In this document: piece after piece, positions 51,646 through 60,483 of the stretch | Layout: each line of letters opens with the position of its first letter | Numbering within the stretch: the first letter of the stretch is position 1 | From: Cellvibrio sp. UBA7661 | GTDB taxonomy: Bacteria; Pseudomonadota; Gammaproteobacteria; Pseudomonadales; Cellvibrionaceae | Direction: 5' to 3' | Assembly (NCBI GenBank): GCA_002483365.1 | Contig: DLHT01000015.1 | Span: 168,910-232,909 of the forward strand | DNA: 64,000 nucleotides | The notes under the pieces: generated by a model | Told to the model about the DNA's origin: nothing | Database searches by the model: none | Seen by the model: only the letters and a program-made list of their open reading frames with translations | Program-made: the position numbers and the translations under genes

Positions 51646-53127
51646 ATGCGAGAAGATAAAAAATCTAAACAGGCGCTAAATTCAACGGCGCGACTTTCCT
51701 ACATCGATGTTTTTGTCCCTGCACAAATTGCCTTCGACCAGCAGAACAATCAAAGAGTGGCGCACTTTTCAAGATTGAAATACACCGACCTGTCCCTTCA
51801 GTTGTCACCGATTGAAGACGGTGTGATTCGTAACTTTCCAGTCCTAATTCGTGGCGACGGCACCCCGTGGGACTTAGGGAATTTGTACCTGATGGGTAAG
51901 TTCACAGAAATGGCGAAGCTTGCCCCCCCAGTTATAGCTACGCTTATCTCAACCGCGAAACATCTAGTCATGTATTTGCGGTGGATCGAGCACCTGCGTG
52001 CGGAAGGGAACGATATTCATGAACTGTATTTTCCTAGGGAGGAAGAGAAGCGCGTCACTTGGGCGTACTACCGATATCTAAAAAGACTCCTACGGCAGAA
52101 GGATGAGCAACCCATTTCGTTAAGCGTAGCCAGGGCTCGTATGCAGGCTGTGATTGGCTTTTATCGTGGGCTTTTGAAATGGGATTTGATTAAGGAATCT
52201 GCAATCGAAAATGTTGCTTACAAAAGCACGATTATCGGAATACCCATTGTGAATTCGGTGGGTATTCGGATCATGAAAACTGTCGAGACCACAAACTTTA
52301 AAATCCCCAAGCCGGAGCGTCAACGTTTGGGCGTGATCAAAGATGGCGGGACCCTCAGACCTCTAACTGAGGATGAGCAGCTGGTGATACTGGAACAGCT
52401 GCGGGTAAGCGGTAATCGAACCTTCCAGATGATGTGCCTGCTGACTCTTTACACTGGCGCCCGCATCCAAACCGTCTGCACCCTCAGAGTGAAGGACATT
52501 TACAATCTTCTAAAGAAGCGCTCGAAGAACGGAGAAGTGTTATTGCCCATCGGACAAGGTACGGGAGTAGACACCAAAAACCAGAAGCGATATAGGCTAC
52601 ACATTCCTATCGAATTGGTTGGCATGCTGTATGACTACTTGAAATCAGAGGAGTACCAGCAACGCCGCTCACTTAGCTTTTATGGTGACAGCGATGAAAA
52701 CTACGTCTTTCTCACATCAAATGGATCACCATACTACACGAGCACCTCCGAGATAATTGATCGTCAAGAGGGAAAGTTCAGCAAGCGAATTTCCGCCAAG
52801 GATCGAGTGTCATTCACGCTCCAAGAAGGCAATGCAGTGCGCAACTACTTGAGCCGCCTAATACGCGATATCCGCTTGAAACACCCTGACTTCAATCTCT
52901 TTCGTTTCCATGACTTACGGGCGACATTTGGTATGAACTTTGTCCGAGATGCCGATGCTTCTGGGGCTAAAGATATCCGCGAGGAGCTTAAACAGCGCAT
53001 GGGACATTCGAGCTTCAATACAACCCAAAGTTACCTGAATTTTGATCAAAGTAATGAGATGGTTAGGACAGCTATCGCTCACCATCACAGCCGATTAAAT
53101 CGCGCTATCGCGGGGTTTCGCCCTTGA
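51646..53127 (+). CDS. ginA: GInt tyrosine recombinase GinA
   Basis: A 493-residue integrase. The catalytic set is complete: Arg in YTGARIQTVCTLR (about R272), HDLRATFGMNF (about H423 and R426), GHSSFNTTQSYL (about H454 and Y463). I start at the ATG at 51646 because AGGAG lies seven bases before it; the 11 upstream codons would run into the att region. Its stop overlaps ginB by four bases. Genes of this trio are required together for GInt integration and excision. Confidence 0.85.
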   Translation: MREDKKSKQALNSTARLSYIDVFVPAQIAFDQQNNQRVAHFSRLKYTDLSLQLSPIEDGVIRNFPVLIRGDGTPWDLGNLYLMGKFTEMAKLAPPVIATLISTAKHLVMYLRWIEHLRAEGNDIHELYFPREEEKRVTWAYYRYLKRLLRQKDEQPISLSVARARMQAVIGFYRGLLKWDLIKESAIENVAYKSTIIGIPIVNSVGIRIMKTVETTNFKIPKPERQRLGVIKDGGTLRPLTEDEQLVILEQLRVSGNRTFQMMCLLTLYTGARIQTVCTLRVKDIYNLLKKRSKNGEVLLPIGQGTGVDTKNQKRYRLHIPIELVGMLYDYLKSEEYQQRRSLSFYGDSDENYVFLTSNGSPYYTSTSEIIDRQEGKFSKRISAKDRVSFTLQEGNAVRNYLSRLIRDIRLKHPDFNLFRFHDLRATFGMNFVRDADASGAKDIREELKQRMGHSSFNTTQSYLNFDQSNEMVRTAIAHHHSRLNRAIAGFRP

Positions 53128-55091
53128 TAGTCAGCGAAGAAAGCTACACCTTACCTGATCTCCAAATATTTCCCATTAACGCTTATGATACGGCACCGGA
53201 GTTCCAACCTGAATTGACAGTCTTGGAAGCTTTATCTGGCCCACGCCGCTTTATACGGATCTACCGCCTTTGTTATTTAGAGCGCCGCTCTCTTGATCCA
53301 TCCATTACATCGCGCAATGAGCGAGACAAAGTCAAACTGTCCAGTCTATGTGTTAAACGAGTCGCAATGATTCAGCCAATTATTAAAGGATTGTTAGAGG
53401 GACATTCAGGCATTCCCCATTTTAACCTTATTGAGTGTGCAATCAATTGGATAGACATGGAAGCTCGCTCGGCAGAGTTGCATACCCTTGAGGGAGCTCG
53501 CAAAATCTACCGTGACTATACAGATCATCTGCGCCACCGCCTGCGCCTATCTAATGTCGGTGATACGCCCCAATCGATTGGTTATGCATCAGCACAAAGA
53601 CTGCAATTAGGAATGGCTGTTGTATGTGGACTAGCATCTGAACTTAGTACTGACGTGGTTCTAAGCTGGGCAATTCGCATCCCTCAAAAGAAAAATGGGG
53701 CGAATGAATTACCTACACCGGCTACAACTGCCGACGACCATTCCTTAGCTTATGCTCTACACATCCGTTTTTTTAATGCGTTTAGTCAAGCGGTTCTCAA
53801 TAATACTACCCCTCCGGTAGTGGTCGAATTAGCTGACCTTGGCTTTGAGGATCTGATTTATTACCACAAACACGCTAACAACGCCCGTGGATGGGCCGAA
53901 TGCAACACTCATTATGGCAATAACGGTTGGATGCCTTTTTTCTACCGACGCGAAGGAGTTTTTGAAGGAAAGTTCAAAGCATTCCGTGCGATTTTGGCAG
54001 AGCACGGGATCACTCCGCCACACGATTCCTCATTCGTCAGGATCAGGAACAACAATCTCCATTTTTCTTCTGGCGCCCTCCGCGAACTGGCGAACCATGC
54101 GACCCGCCATTTTGGTTACCTGTTACTCTCGGAAGCAGGAGGTAATACGACACACCTGGCCAATATTAACTGCCAAAACGTAAGACTTGATAGAGCACTT
54201 GGACTAGCGTCAACCCGAGCCATTAAAGGAAGGGCAAATTACGAGGAACAGGAACAGCTTATTGATATTCGTTTCGCGCAAACTACTTGGAAACAATATC
54301 TTAGGCTACGGACCTGGATGGCTCAGCAGCTGGAAACGGCCCCCACACAGGGGCTCTTTCTATTAGGAAGAAATAATACCAGCGCCCCTTACACACTACT
54401 ATCATGCGCCTCTATTACTCAGCTGCCACTTTGGCCTAAAAACGCTCCCACGCTTGCGACGCGGCCTGCGCGCAAGCACAGAACTGTGAATCTTTTGGAA
54501 GACTCAGGCGGCAATATTCAGTTGGTTGCGGGGATGCAATCTGCCACCCCACAAACAATTGAACGGCACTATGCATTCAAAAATCGCGAAGAAGCTGCAA
54601 AAGTTATGGGCGACTACTTCGAAGCCCAAGCAAAGGCTGCGGAACTGCGGCATAAGAGTATTAGACCCGTGCGAATTATCGAAAGTGGTGACCGAATACA
54701 CTCAGGTACTTGTGACGCTCATGAGGCAGAACCGAAGTTGATCGAGGGTTATGAGGAGCTTGGTATTGTGCCGCGTTGTAGCGCGCCTGTTACCTGCATA
54801 TTTTGCATTTATTTCGGGCTGCATTCCAATGTCGAAGACCTAGTGCGCCTACTAACCATCAAACTTTGGGTAGAAATTCAAAGTCGTCTCAGCTCCATTA
54901 ATATTGATGATCATTTTCGAAAGTTCGCCCCGTACCTTAACCGCATCCAACAAATAACAGAGGAGATTTCAAACTTGAACGGAGAAATTTCCGAGCGCAT
55001 GCAAGACGCGCTGATCCGGTTTGAAGGAGGTGAGCGAGACCTATACTGGAACGCCAAGATCAACGCTTTACTTGAAATGGAGGGCATCTAA
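53124..55091 (+). CDS. ginB: GInt large integrase-like protein GinB
   Basis: The 655-residue second recombinase overlaps ginA by four bases (ATGA). It keeps the general fold, with a final tyrosine region (QTIERHYAFKNREEAAKV), but the first catalytic Arg region reads AGGNTTHLANI and the HxxR box is only KHRTVNLL, so it may not be catalytically standard. Cysteines occur near the end (CSAPVTCIFCIYFG). Its role in the GInt complex is known to be essential from other islands, but its biochemistry is not settled. Confidence 0.8.
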   Translation: MIVSEESYTLPDLQIFPINAYDTAPEFQPELTVLEALSGPRRFIRIYRLCYLERRSLDPSITSRNERDKVKLSSLCVKRVAMIQPIIKGLLEGHSGIPHFNLIECAINWIDMEARSAELHTLEGARKIYRDYTDHLRHRLRLSNVGDTPQSIGYASAQRLQLGMAVVCGLASELSTDVVLSWAIRIPQKKNGANELPTPATTADDHSLAYALHIRFFNAFSQAVLNNTTPPVVVELADLGFEDLIYYHKHANNARGWAECNTHYGNNGWMPFFYRREGVFEGKFKAFRAILAEHGITPPHDSSFVRIRNNNLHFSSGALRELANHATRHFGYLLLSEAGGNTTHLANINCQNVRLDRALGLASTRAIKGRANYEEQEQLIDIRFAQTTWKQYLRLRTWMAQQLETAPTQGLFLLGRNNTSAPYTLLSCASITQLPLWPKNAPTLATRPARKHRTVNLLEDSGGNIQLVAGMQSATPQTIERHYAFKNREEAAKVMGDYFEAQAKAAELRHKSIRPVRIIESGDRIHSGTCDAHEAEPKLIEGYEELGIVPRCSAPVTCIFCIYFGLHSNVEDLVRLLTIKLWVEIQSRLSSINIDDHFRKFAPYLNRIQQITEEISNLNGEISERMQDALIRFEGGERDLYWNAKINALLEMEGI

Positions 55092-55092
55092 G

Positions 55093-57192
55093 ATGGCTTT
55101 TCAACTTCAGATTGAGCATCTCAATCCACTCCGCGCTCCTGACTCGACCGAGCGACTAACACAACTCGGTGTTGACCCAGAGTATGTTATTTCTCGCGAT
55201 AAAAAGGGAAATGTGATTAGCCGGTTTAGAGATTCTACGTGGGACTGTCGCATTTACGGTGCGACGAGCACTTACAATTTTCATACTTGGTGGGATACCA
55301 AGACGCGTGGCTCAATGGATGAGCTGGCATACAACATCACACATGAGATAAAGACGCTCTTCTTTCTTTGCATGTTCGAAACTACGGCTAATGCGGGACG
55401 CTCGCGAGGAGTGAGGTACTTGCATCAAGTGATGAGTGTTTTGCGAGCACTTGCCAAAATGGCCCATTCGTTGAATATACCGCTCGCTCAAGCTCAAAAT
55501 GAGGCACGGTTTCAGGTGGCATTGCGCAGTTCAATAGTACATGCGGCTCAAGGATTTTCCTTTCATTACATATTGTTGGCACTCCTGAAAGACTCTGCCT
55601 TCTGGAATGAAGCCCCTACGATCGATTATGAAGTACCTCGACTCGTACCAGAGGATGATTTGTACGAAGTGTTATTGCTTCTCCAAAAGCACTACCGTGC
55701 GTCACAAGATTGTCGTGAACAGTATCCGCTGATACCCACGCGCATTTTCACTGAGATCATAATCGGCTCAAAGAAACATCTGATTGCCGTTGAGCCCTAT
55801 CTGCTCGGCCTTGAGGACTTCCTTAAGGCAGTGAATGTCGATCCAAGACTGTACGCGAACAATTCCGCAGACTACGGAAACAATGTTAAGCGTATCACGG
55901 CACTCTATCCTGAAAAGTCCTTCCCTAATTGGAGCGAAGCAAAAAAACATTGCACTAGCAGATCCAAAACACTTGAACAATTTGGCTTAACCACTTATTT
56001 CGAACAAGCAGGGCTGACCCACTTCAGATCAATTGATTTACACACCACACACTTGCAAATCCTGTGTATATTTCTTATCCATGCCTACTCTGGGATGCGA
56101 ACATCCGAAGTTCAGGTGATGCCCTTTGAACCCATTGTCAATTCGACCGCCAAGGGATTTGGGGATTTGCCTGTGCTTGTGTCCCATCTTCAAAAGTTTT
56201 CGAAAAGTGGGAACTACAGTCGCCCTCTCGTATGGGCGACGTCCGAGGACGGTTTGTATGCTGTCAGCATCGCGCAACAACTTGCTCGCCTCAAATGGTT
56301 CCGCAGAAATCATGCTACAGATGCAATGCCAACCAACATCCCTTTATTCATCGGAGACGGTATCAACAATTCCGACGCTCATCATCACTACGAGTTACCG
56401 ATAGCGACCGCTCCATTCCAATCATCATCCTGGCGAGAAGTCTGCGAATTACTTGAATTAGTGATTGAAGAAGAGGATCTTGAGGAACTGCAAACATTTG
56501 ATGCGTTTCGAACATGGGATGAGGACACCAACTTCGCGGCGGGAAAAATCTGGCCACTTTCGTCACATCAGTTTCGACGCTCCGTGGCAGTCTATGCGAG
56601 TCGCTCGGGCATGGTATCTCTGCCAACACTCAAAACGCAGTTTAAGCACTTGTCCGAAGTGATGACAGCACTTTACTCTGAGAACTCCAGCTACGCCCAA
56701 AATTTTCTAATTGATGAAAACGGAAGACCAATTGATAACGGCAGCGTTTTAACATCTTTCCGAGATGCGGTCGCTTTCAATACAAGCGTACGCTTTCACG
56801 AGCAGGTCATTAAATCCGAAAGCCGTCTCAACGGTGCTATCGGTATGGAAATTCAACGTGCGAAAGACAATGATACTCTGCCTAAGATGTTTGAGAGCCG
56901 CGAGCTAACTGAAAAGGCAGTGAAGCAAGGACGACTCAGTTACAGAGAGACCCCAGTGGGGGGGTGTGTTCTCAAAACCAGTTGTCCCCATTTCGCAGTC
57001 GATCTGATCCTGCCCTGCACCAAGGGTTGCAAGGACGCAATTTTAAAACAGGAGAAATTGGAAACTTACATTGAAAGCCTTCGCTTTGATATGGAGGTTC
57101 TTGCGCCCGAGAGCCGCCTCTACAAAATGATTGCTAAAGAGATTGACTTCGTGACTCACACTTATTTGCAACCATTGGTTGAAGAGGTATGA
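55093..57192 (+). CDS. ginC: GInt tyrosine recombinase GinC
   Basis: The 699-residue third recombinase starts one base after ginB, preceded by GGAGGGC. Catalytic residues are present: Arg in YSGMRTSEV (about R336), HQFRRSVAVYA (about H492 and R495), FKHLSEV (about H519) and Tyr in ALYSE (about Y528). A cysteine-rich motif follows (CVLKTSCPHF, CTKGC), possibly a metal site. Its stop overlaps ginD by four bases. Confidence 0.85.
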   Translation: MAFQLQIEHLNPLRAPDSTERLTQLGVDPEYVISRDKKGNVISRFRDSTWDCRIYGATSTYNFHTWWDTKTRGSMDELAYNITHEIKTLFFLCMFETTANAGRSRGVRYLHQVMSVLRALAKMAHSLNIPLAQAQNEARFQVALRSSIVHAAQGFSFHYILLALLKDSAFWNEAPTIDYEVPRLVPEDDLYEVLLLLQKHYRASQDCREQYPLIPTRIFTEIIIGSKKHLIAVEPYLLGLEDFLKAVNVDPRLYANNSADYGNNVKRITALYPEKSFPNWSEAKKHCTSRSKTLEQFGLTTYFEQAGLTHFRSIDLHTTHLQILCIFLIHAYSGMRTSEVQVMPFEPIVNSTAKGFGDLPVLVSHLQKFSKSGNYSRPLVWATSEDGLYAVSIAQQLARLKWFRRNHATDAMPTNIPLFIGDGINNSDAHHHYELPIATAPFQSSSWREVCELLELVIEEEDLEELQTFDAFRTWDEDTNFAAGKIWPLSSHQFRRSVAVYASRSGMVSLPTLKTQFKHLSEVMTALYSENSSYAQNFLIDENGRPIDNGSVLTSFRDAVAFNTSVRFHEQVIKSESRLNGAIGMEIQRAKDNDTLPKMFESRELTEKAVKQGRLSYRETPVGGCVLKTSCPHFAVDLILPCTKGCKDAILKQEKLETYIESLRFDMEVLAPESRLYKMIAKEIDFVTHTYLQPLVEEV

Positions 57193-57611
57193 AAATGAGC
57201 GATACGGTTAAGGAATATTTTGCTGCGCTTGAACGCCTTAAGCAAAACACCCCTATAAATGTCCCCAAATCGTCGCCAATAAACAAAGATCAAGTGGCGC
57301 TCGAAGCAGGACGAAAGCGCGGCTCCATTCGTAGTCGACCAGGCTTTGAGAGGCTGATTGCAGAGATCGATGCAGCAGGCGAGCAACCTCGCCCCATAGA
57401 AAAGAAACGCGTCCGGAACAACCCGAATCAAACTGCTGAAATAGAACTACTCAAACGCGATCTTGATATTGCCCGTAGCCGTTATATGTCCCTACTGTAT
57501 CTTAATGCAGCTATGGCAAAAGAAATTCGCAAGCTAGGCGGAGAGGTTCCACAATTTGGCGCAGTGTCAGATATCCAAGTAGATCCGAACAGCACAGATA
57601 TTCCTTACTAA
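57189..57611 (+). CDS. ginD: GInt small DNA-binding-like protein GinD
   Basis: The 140-residue fourth gin protein has a basic, Arg-rich middle (AGRKRGSIRSRPGFERLI) and a helical coiled-coil-like segment (AEIELLKRDLDIARSRYMSL). GInt GinD proteins are described as small putative helix-loop-helix proteins needed for movement of the element. The four-gene overlap chain (ATGA junctions) indicates a single translation-coupled operon. The srkA homologue follows 12 bases later. Confidence 0.8.
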   Translation: MKMSDTVKEYFAALERLKQNTPINVPKSSPINKDQVALEAGRKRGSIRSRPGFERLIAEIDAAGEQPRPIEKKRVRNNPNQTAEIELLKRDLDIARSRYMSLLYLNAAMAKEIRKLGGEVPQFGAVSDIQVDPNSTDIPY

Positions 57612-57623
57612 TGAGTTCAATTT

Positions 57624-58613
57624 ATGTCAGACCATCCCTACAGCTCCCTTTCACCCGAACGAGTACTCGACGCAATAGAGAACTTGGGATATCAATGCGA
57701 TGGTCGGTTAAACGCATTAAATTCTTATGAAAACCGTGTATTTCAAATCGGAATTGTTGACTCCGCCCCTATTATTGCAAAATTCTACAGACCATCTCGA
57801 TGGTCATTCGATCAGATAACAGATGAGCACAACTTTTGTAACGAACTCGCAGCAGCCGAGTGGCCGATAGTTGCACCGCTACAAACAAACGGAGTGAGTG
57901 CACATCAAGATGGAGAGTTTACATTCGCGCTTTTCCCTAGAATTGGAGGCCATGCTCCCGAACTAGATAATTTGGAAACAATAGAATTACTTGGTCGCTC
58001 TCTCGGTAGATTACACGCGATTGGATCAATAAAGGCATTCAACCATCGCCCCCAACTCGATATTCAGAGCTATGGTATTGAGAGTCGGGAATTTTTGCTT
58101 AGCAATGAATTTATTCCACAAAGTCTTCGCCAAGCTTACGAATCGCTTTCTATAGATATTATTAAAATAATAGATCAACGATTCAGTGAATGCGAATTCA
58201 AGTCTATTCGAATTCACGCTGATTGCCATCCAGGAAACATACTCTGGCGGGATGATCGAGGCATATTTGTTGACTTTGATGATTGCCGGATGGGACCTGC
58301 TGTGCAAGATTTATGGATGCTATTGAGTGGTGATCGCCAAGATCAAACCAATCAACTCGATTCATTGCTAGAAGGCTACGAGATGTTTCATGACTTTGAT
58401 GACTCAGAACTGGTGCTGATAGAGCCCCTCAGAACACTTCGCATGATGAATTACGCAGCTTGGATTGCAAAGCGTTGGGCTGACCCTGCATTCCCCTCGG
58501 CGTTTCCTTGGTTTAATACCGAACGCTACTGGGCGGAACACATACTTGAGTTGCGTGAGCAGTTTGCGAATCTTCATGAACCCCCACTCGCCAGACCTAC
58601 AGGAAATTATTGA
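57624..58613 (+). CDS. srkA: Stress response kinase A homologue carried by the island
   Basis: A complete 329-residue SrkA (YihE/RdoA) protein, the family's full length. SrkA is a eukaryote-like Ser/Thr kinase of the APH fold that protects against stress-induced death. Kinase motifs are intact: HADCHPGN (residues about 198-205) and VDFDDCRMGPAVQDLW. The N-terminus aligns with the disrupted native remnant but differs in nearly half of the residues and is more AT-rich, so it came with the island and is not the native 3' part. It follows ginD by 12 bases and may be co-transcribed with it. Confidence 0.88.
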   Translation: MSDHPYSSLSPERVLDAIENLGYQCDGRLNALNSYENRVFQIGIVDSAPIIAKFYRPSRWSFDQITDEHNFCNELAAAEWPIVAPLQTNGVSAHQDGEFTFALFPRIGGHAPELDNLETIELLGRSLGRLHAIGSIKAFNHRPQLDIQSYGIESREFLLSNEFIPQSLRQAYESLSIDIIKIIDQRFSECEFKSIRIHADCHPGNILWRDDRGIFVDFDDCRMGPAVQDLWMLLSGDRQDQTNQLDSLLEGYEMFHDFDDSELVLIEPLRTLRMMNYAAWIAKRWADPAFPSAFPWFNTERYWAEHILELREQFANLHEPPLARPTGNY

Positions 58614-58712
58614 TAAATGAAGGATAAATGCCAGTAGCTTAAAGATGGGGGATTTGTCCTTCTACTTACATCCGAGCATTCCCTCATGGCTAGCAGCAAC
58701 AATCTATGCTCA

Positions 58713-59111
58713 TCACTCTGGAATTCGAGCGATAGCTTTTATCTCAAAATCAAAACCAAGACCCTCGATACAAGACACACTATACGATGACCAGTTTGGG
58801 ACTACGCGTTGGCCAAATAACTTCTGCTGTATCTTCATAGCGATCATCATTTGGCGCAAGGCGTCTGTAACAAAAACAGTAATATCAATAACATCTTTAA
58901 ATGTACATTTTTCTGCCGCTAATTGCTCCCTGAGATTTTCATAAGCCAACTCCACTTGGCGCTCGAAATCTGGCTCTTGCGCTCCGTTGGGGTAATGTCC
59001 AACTATCCCCGCCACGAAAAGCAGATTTTCACTTCTACGAATAGACAGATACGGCAGGCCTTCAAGCAAGTTGCGGGACCAACCAGGAGATTTTATTTTC
59101 ATCTCACTCAT
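58713..59111 (-). CDS. RidA/YjgF-family protein
   Basis: A 132-residue protein of the RidA superfamily (YSVSCIEGLGFDFEIKAIARI at the end, FVAGIVGHYPNG and DVIDITVFVTDAL inside). RidA enzymes hydrolyse reactive enamine intermediates. The usual catalytic Arg near the C-terminus is not obvious (expected around the CIEGLGFDFEIKA stretch), so this may be a Rid2-7-like divergent member. I start at MSEMKIKS rather than 12 codons upstream. It is convergent with the island srkA. Confidence 0.78.
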   Translation of the reverse strand: MSEMKIKSPGWSRNLLEGLPYLSIRRSENLLFVAGIVGHYPNGAQEPDFERQVELAYENLREQLAAEKCTFKDVIDITVFVTDALRQMMIAMKIQQKLFGQRVVPNWSSYSVSCIEGLGFDFEIKAIARIPE

Positions 59112-59288
59112 ATTAATTGCTCGCTTTTTTGAGTAAAAACAGACCACCTTTCAAGCATCTACAAGTTCTTCATCGGGAATATTATTGGCAATTTTTTCAT
59201 TGACTAATGGAATTGCATTAACACGAAAACAACCTTTCGAGGAGCCTTTCACACTTTAAGATTAAGCACTAATTGACGGCTTAGTCAC

Positions 59289-59693
59289 CTAAAAACCAGA
59301 TGCTATTAAGTAGCGCTTAACAGCGTAAAATGCATCAATGTGGTTGATATCCAGTAAATACTTTTTTATAGATTTTCCACTAAACATTGGAGATGAATTA
59401 GGTTTACTAAAAAAATCGCATGCTAAATCCTGTCTGTCGCAAGGAGCTAATAACTGTAAATCTTTCCAAATACTTAACAATAGACTAATTCGCTCAACCA
59501 CTTCGTTTGGCAGACTGAAAAGTTGCTTGTTTGTCGCTCTCAATTGAAGTTCCATGTAGGTTTCCACATTGCCTAATCCCAGCAAGGTTGTAACCTCCGA
59601 ATCAGTAAGATTCCACATTGAGGGTTGGCTCATCTTCGCAACCCACTCTATGGATACAACAAAATGCTCGTAGGTTAAGTCGGCATACCGCAC
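59289..59693 (-). CDS. ParS/Xre/MbcA-type (DUF2384-like) antitoxin homologue
   Basis: A 134-residue protein whose C-terminal half matches the toxin-binding antitoxin fold: MWNLTDSEVTTLLGLGNVE, then ERISLLLSIWKDLQLL, then KPNSSPMFSGKSIKKYLL and YAVKRYLIASG. Such antitoxins neutralise RES-domain toxins and are usually paired with one. No RES gene is adjacent: the next gene downstream is RidA and the next upstream stretch is gene-free. Start is uncertain (MRYADL or MSQPSM). Confidence 0.65.
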   Translation of the reverse strand: MRYADLTYEHFVVSIEWVAKMSQPSMWNLTDSEVTTLLGLGNVETYMELQLRATNKQLFSLPNEVVERISLLLSIWKDLQLLAPCDRQDLACDFFSKPNSSPMFSGKSIKKYLLDINHIDAFYAVKRYLIASGF

Positions 59694-60483
59694 TATAAGA
59701 TTCCCCCAAAATTGAAACGATCCGGCCCGTAGAAAATGGGGAGTTAATAAAAGTGTCTCCCTAGTTTCAAGAGGGTAACCTATTGTTAACTAAGATAGTT
59801 TGCTGGCATTAACTTTGACGGTAGAGTAAAAGTATCGATGGTTAAAAAAGCAGGCAAATCGTATAGATTTAGCCTGGATTAACAACCAAAATCGAAAATA
59901 AATATTTTTTTATATTAATACTGCCCGACTGATTAATCCAATTAATTCCTCCGATCATTACAACCAACTTATTTGAGAAAAATAGATAATTTCCACTATG
60001 GTTTAGTACCAACTTACTGGCACAGTCCGGTATAGCACTGAAGCATATACAACCGTAAGTGACTTCAACTTTTTTAGAACGGTTTGCCTGGCTCTGAAAC
60101 TGGAATAATTAGTGGCAAAAGCTTGGTTTGTTATAAAGCGTAATTGACGCCATAGCATCTATAGGCTTAACTCGGCGAAGGTCTTAATTGTGCCCAAAGC
60201 GGTCCTTGGTTCAAATGAAACATGGTATTTTATTCACTGCTAATTGACATCAAACTATGATCTTTTCGATAAGGATAGAATGTAATATTCCTCCTATACC
60301 TTTAGGTCGAGCTGTGCTATCCAATATTCTATTAATTCTTTTTAATGTTGCTACGTATTGGTTCTAATCCCCCTAATTTGGTGTGTTGCAGCATGTATTT
60401 GCTTTTTATCTGCGGTGGGGATCACATAGCCTATAAAGACTGGCAGAAAGCGCAATCCCATTCCCAGATTAAATTAATTATTT
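59694..60483. other. AT-rich gene-free stretch
   Basis: About 790 bases without a convincing gene, noticeably AT-rich, between the antitoxin-like gene and the FTR1 gene. GInts are reported to end in a short AT-rich 3' segment, so this could be the end of one island copy or a junction of two insertions. I found no clear copy of the left att repeats or srkA sequence in it. Confidence 0.5.

Larger units (their letters stand above)
51567..58613 (+). mobile_element. GInt-type genomic island (left part; right end not seen)
   Basis: The left end lies where srkA homology stops (51566/51567), followed within 80 bases by the ginABCD operon: three tyrosine recombinases plus a small protein, the defining set of GInts. 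GInts insert site-specifically as islands with this operon at one end, cargo, and an AT-rich 3' end, and leave imperfect direct repeats. The supported part reaches at least the internal srkA at 58613. RidA, antitoxin and metal genes beyond may also be cargo. I could not find the right-hand repeat or the srkA 3' part, so the island may run past 64000. Confidence 0.75.

Noticed and set aside
51646..57611. Tn554-type transposon or RIT element
   Set aside because: Tn554 has two tyrosine recombinases and a small TnpC, and RIT elements have three recombinases without the fourth small gene. Three large recombinases plus a coiled-coil fourth protein match GInt better.
59694..60483. Right-hand att repeat or srkA 3' fragment in the AT-rich stretch
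   Set aside because: No stretch resembling TACCCTTAACGTG or srkA codons beyond 35 was found on reading both strands.
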